A DNA stretch of 20,398 nt from a virus, in IMG/VR virus record IMGVR_UViG_3300013127_001003, positions 1 through 20,398 of that record; one strand, 5' to 3'. A program made the position numbers and the translations under genes. Positions 19,380 to 20,398 of the stretch are shown here, piece after piece (position 1 is the stretch's first letter; each line of letters begins with the position of its first letter). Under the pieces are notes generated by a model that was not told the DNA's origin, did no database searches, and saw only the letters and a program-made list of their open reading frames with translations.

Positions 19380-20296
19380 ACATTATTGAAGGCGTAGCAG
19401 TTTCTAATCACTGCGATTATTCTTTTGGCGATCAATCTGGGTGCATTGGAGGTGTACCTGGATCGTTTATGAAACAAGCAGATCCATCTAACCTAGAGTT
19501 TTCTGAACTCGTAACTGGTAAAGAGTGGATGACAATTTTCATCGATAACATTCGTCTTTATAATCGAAAGATTGAATGTACAAATGATGATGATCAGAAG
19601 TGGGTTGATGCTTTACTCGAAACAAATAATATGTTAGAAACATGTGCAGCGTTTCCAGAAACAAAATTTATTATCTTTACTAACCTAGAAGATACTCCAA
19701 TCAATAATGATATTCATGATCTAATTCCCGATAACGTAAAGGCAATTTATGGTGTAAATGCTGTTGGATTTGGTGGTAAGGTTCATCCATTTCCATATGG
19801 TGTTCAGCGTATTATTCATCCTTCCGACAATCGTATTGCAATTCTGCATGATGCAATAGAAAGGGATGTAAAACCAATCAAATTACTTTACATCAATCAT
19901 GCTGAGCACACAAATATCAGTGAGCGCGGTAATATTAGAGAAAAGTTTGCAAATCTAAAGTACGCTACGGTTGATAGTAGGGTATCATATGATATCTACT
20001 GTCAACAAATTCAGAACCATAAGTTCATGATTTGTCCTCAAGGTAATGGAGTTGATTGCCATCGAAACTGGGAAGTTCTTTATCTCAAAAGAGTTCCTAT
20101 TATGAAAAGAACTTCATATCTACAAGAGTTGTATAAAGATTATCCAGTTCTTTGGGTGGATGACTATGCGGAGATTACAAAAACATTGCTGACAAATCAT
20201 GAGTATCTTTATGATCGGGCTAGAAATTTAGACAACAATCTGCTAGACTTATATTCAGTATTCAACAGGGCGGTAAAGCGTGCTAAAAATTCCTGA
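19376..20296 (+). CDS. Exostosin-like/GT47-type putative glycosyltransferase, 306 aa
   Basis: Starts with GTG at 19376, overlapping the previous stop (GTGA). The N-terminal half is poorly recognisable (MNIIEGVAVSNHCDYSFGDQ, residues 1-20). The C-terminal half has MICPQGNGVDCHRNWEVLYLKRVPIMKR at about 221-248, then YPVLWVDDY, a pattern shared with exostosin-like and other GT-B proteins (sP.G.g.D.hR..Ea...g.iPv). It is best called a putative glycosyltransferase. The last ~17 nt overlap the start of the following gene. Confidence 0.68.
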   Translation: MNIIEGVAVSNHCDYSFGDQSGCIGGVPGSFMKQADPSNLEFSELVTGKEWMTIFIDNIRLYNRKIECTNDDDQKWVDALLETNNMLETCAAFPETKFIIFTNLEDTPINNDIHDLIPDNVKAIYGVNAVGFGGKVHPFPYGVQRIIHPSDNRIAILHDAIERDVKPIKLLYINHAEHTNISERGNIREKFANLKYATVDSRVSYDIYCQQIQNHKFMICPQGNGVDCHRNWEVLYLKRVPIMKRTSYLQELYKDYPVLWVDDYAEITKTLLTNHEYLYDRARNLDNNLLDLYSVFNRAVKRAKNS

Positions 20297-20398
20297 CGTA
20301 ACGTTATTGATGTTGGCAGACATTGATATACCAGAAGCGGTATATGCTGTCAATAAATCGTGTGAAGAAATTGAATGGGGCGCTGTAAAGTTTCTTGG
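20280..20398 (+). CDS. Start of a further operon gene (DUF5672-like), 3'-truncated by window
   Basis: An open frame from GTG 20280 runs to the window end without stop (39 codons). It begins (M)LKIPDVTLLMLADIDIPEA and continues VYAVNKSCEEIEWGAVKF. LPDVTLV-like openings followed by a 'sleeping' helix and F.xV strand remind me of DUF5672 glycosyltransferase-like proteins in similar operons. The GTG overlaps the previous gene by 17 nt; ATG 20310 is an alternative that would lose the conserved-looking first strand. The family call is tentative. Confidence 0.55.
   Translation, partial: MLKIPDVTLLMLADIDIPEAVYAVNKSCEEIEWGAVKFL

Noticed and set aside
1-20398. CRISPR arrays, insertion sequences or transposases
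   Set aside because: No regularly spaced repeats, terminal inverted repeats or transposase motifs were found.

Overview
The window looks like part of the genome of a large T4-like myovirus of marine cyanobacteria (cyanophage). The evidence is a class Ia ribonucleotide reductase pair (nrdA-nrdB), tightly packed genes that all lie on the + strand, nine scattered tRNA genes, TATAAATA-type late promoters beside perfect host-type sigma-70 promoters, an N-terminal MKTFSQF signature on one small protein, and a large sugar-nucleotide/glycosyltransferase operon.

Layout. (1) 1-2914: the 3' part of nrdA and a complete nrdB, closed by a hairpin terminator. (2) 2942-5461: a PD-(D/E)XK nuclease and a cell-wall block. 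The block has a C39-like peptidase, a GH24 lysozyme in the -1 frame, two tiny genes (one a 40-residue membrane protein), tandem sigma-70 promoters with a structured leader, and a secreted RlpA-like protein. The peptidase/lysozyme junction carries the classic slippery heptamer A_AAA_AAG, phased in the peptidase frame and followed by a perfect 7-bp hairpin. The two ORFs therefore probably make a fused bifunctional lysin by programmed -1 frameshifting. (3) 5471-11269: an interrupted tRNA array in three groups (Arg-Asn-Thr, Leu-Gly-Val, Ser-Ala-Pro). Between the first two groups lies a very AT-rich cassette behind a late promoter: a small membrane-associated protein, an ANL-type adenylate-forming enzyme, a 2OG-Fe(II) oxygenase and a radical SAM protein. 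This looks like an unassigned small biosynthetic or modification pathway. Between the second and third groups lie small conserved phage genes. (4) 11331-20398: one small gene, then a ~225-nt non-coding stretch with two tandem copies of a structured RNA module, then an operon that runs past the window edge.

The operon encodes a mannose-6-phosphate-isomerase-type cupin, a dTDP-glucose 4,6-dehydratase-like SDR, a second SDR, a PLP/PMP 3-dehydrase of the RfbH/E1 type, a close relative of plant GDP-mannose 3,5-epimerase, a GalE-like epimerase, an FkbM methyltransferase, three glycosyltransferase-like proteins (fucosyltransferase-like, GT17, exostosin-like), and the start of a further gene. Most junctions overlap by 1-17 nt, so the genes are probably translationally coupled. 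Together they could make and transfer unusual deoxy- or L-sugars, for example onto phage structural proteins or host surface glycans (inference). All functional calls rest on motifs and remembered family signatures; no database search was run.
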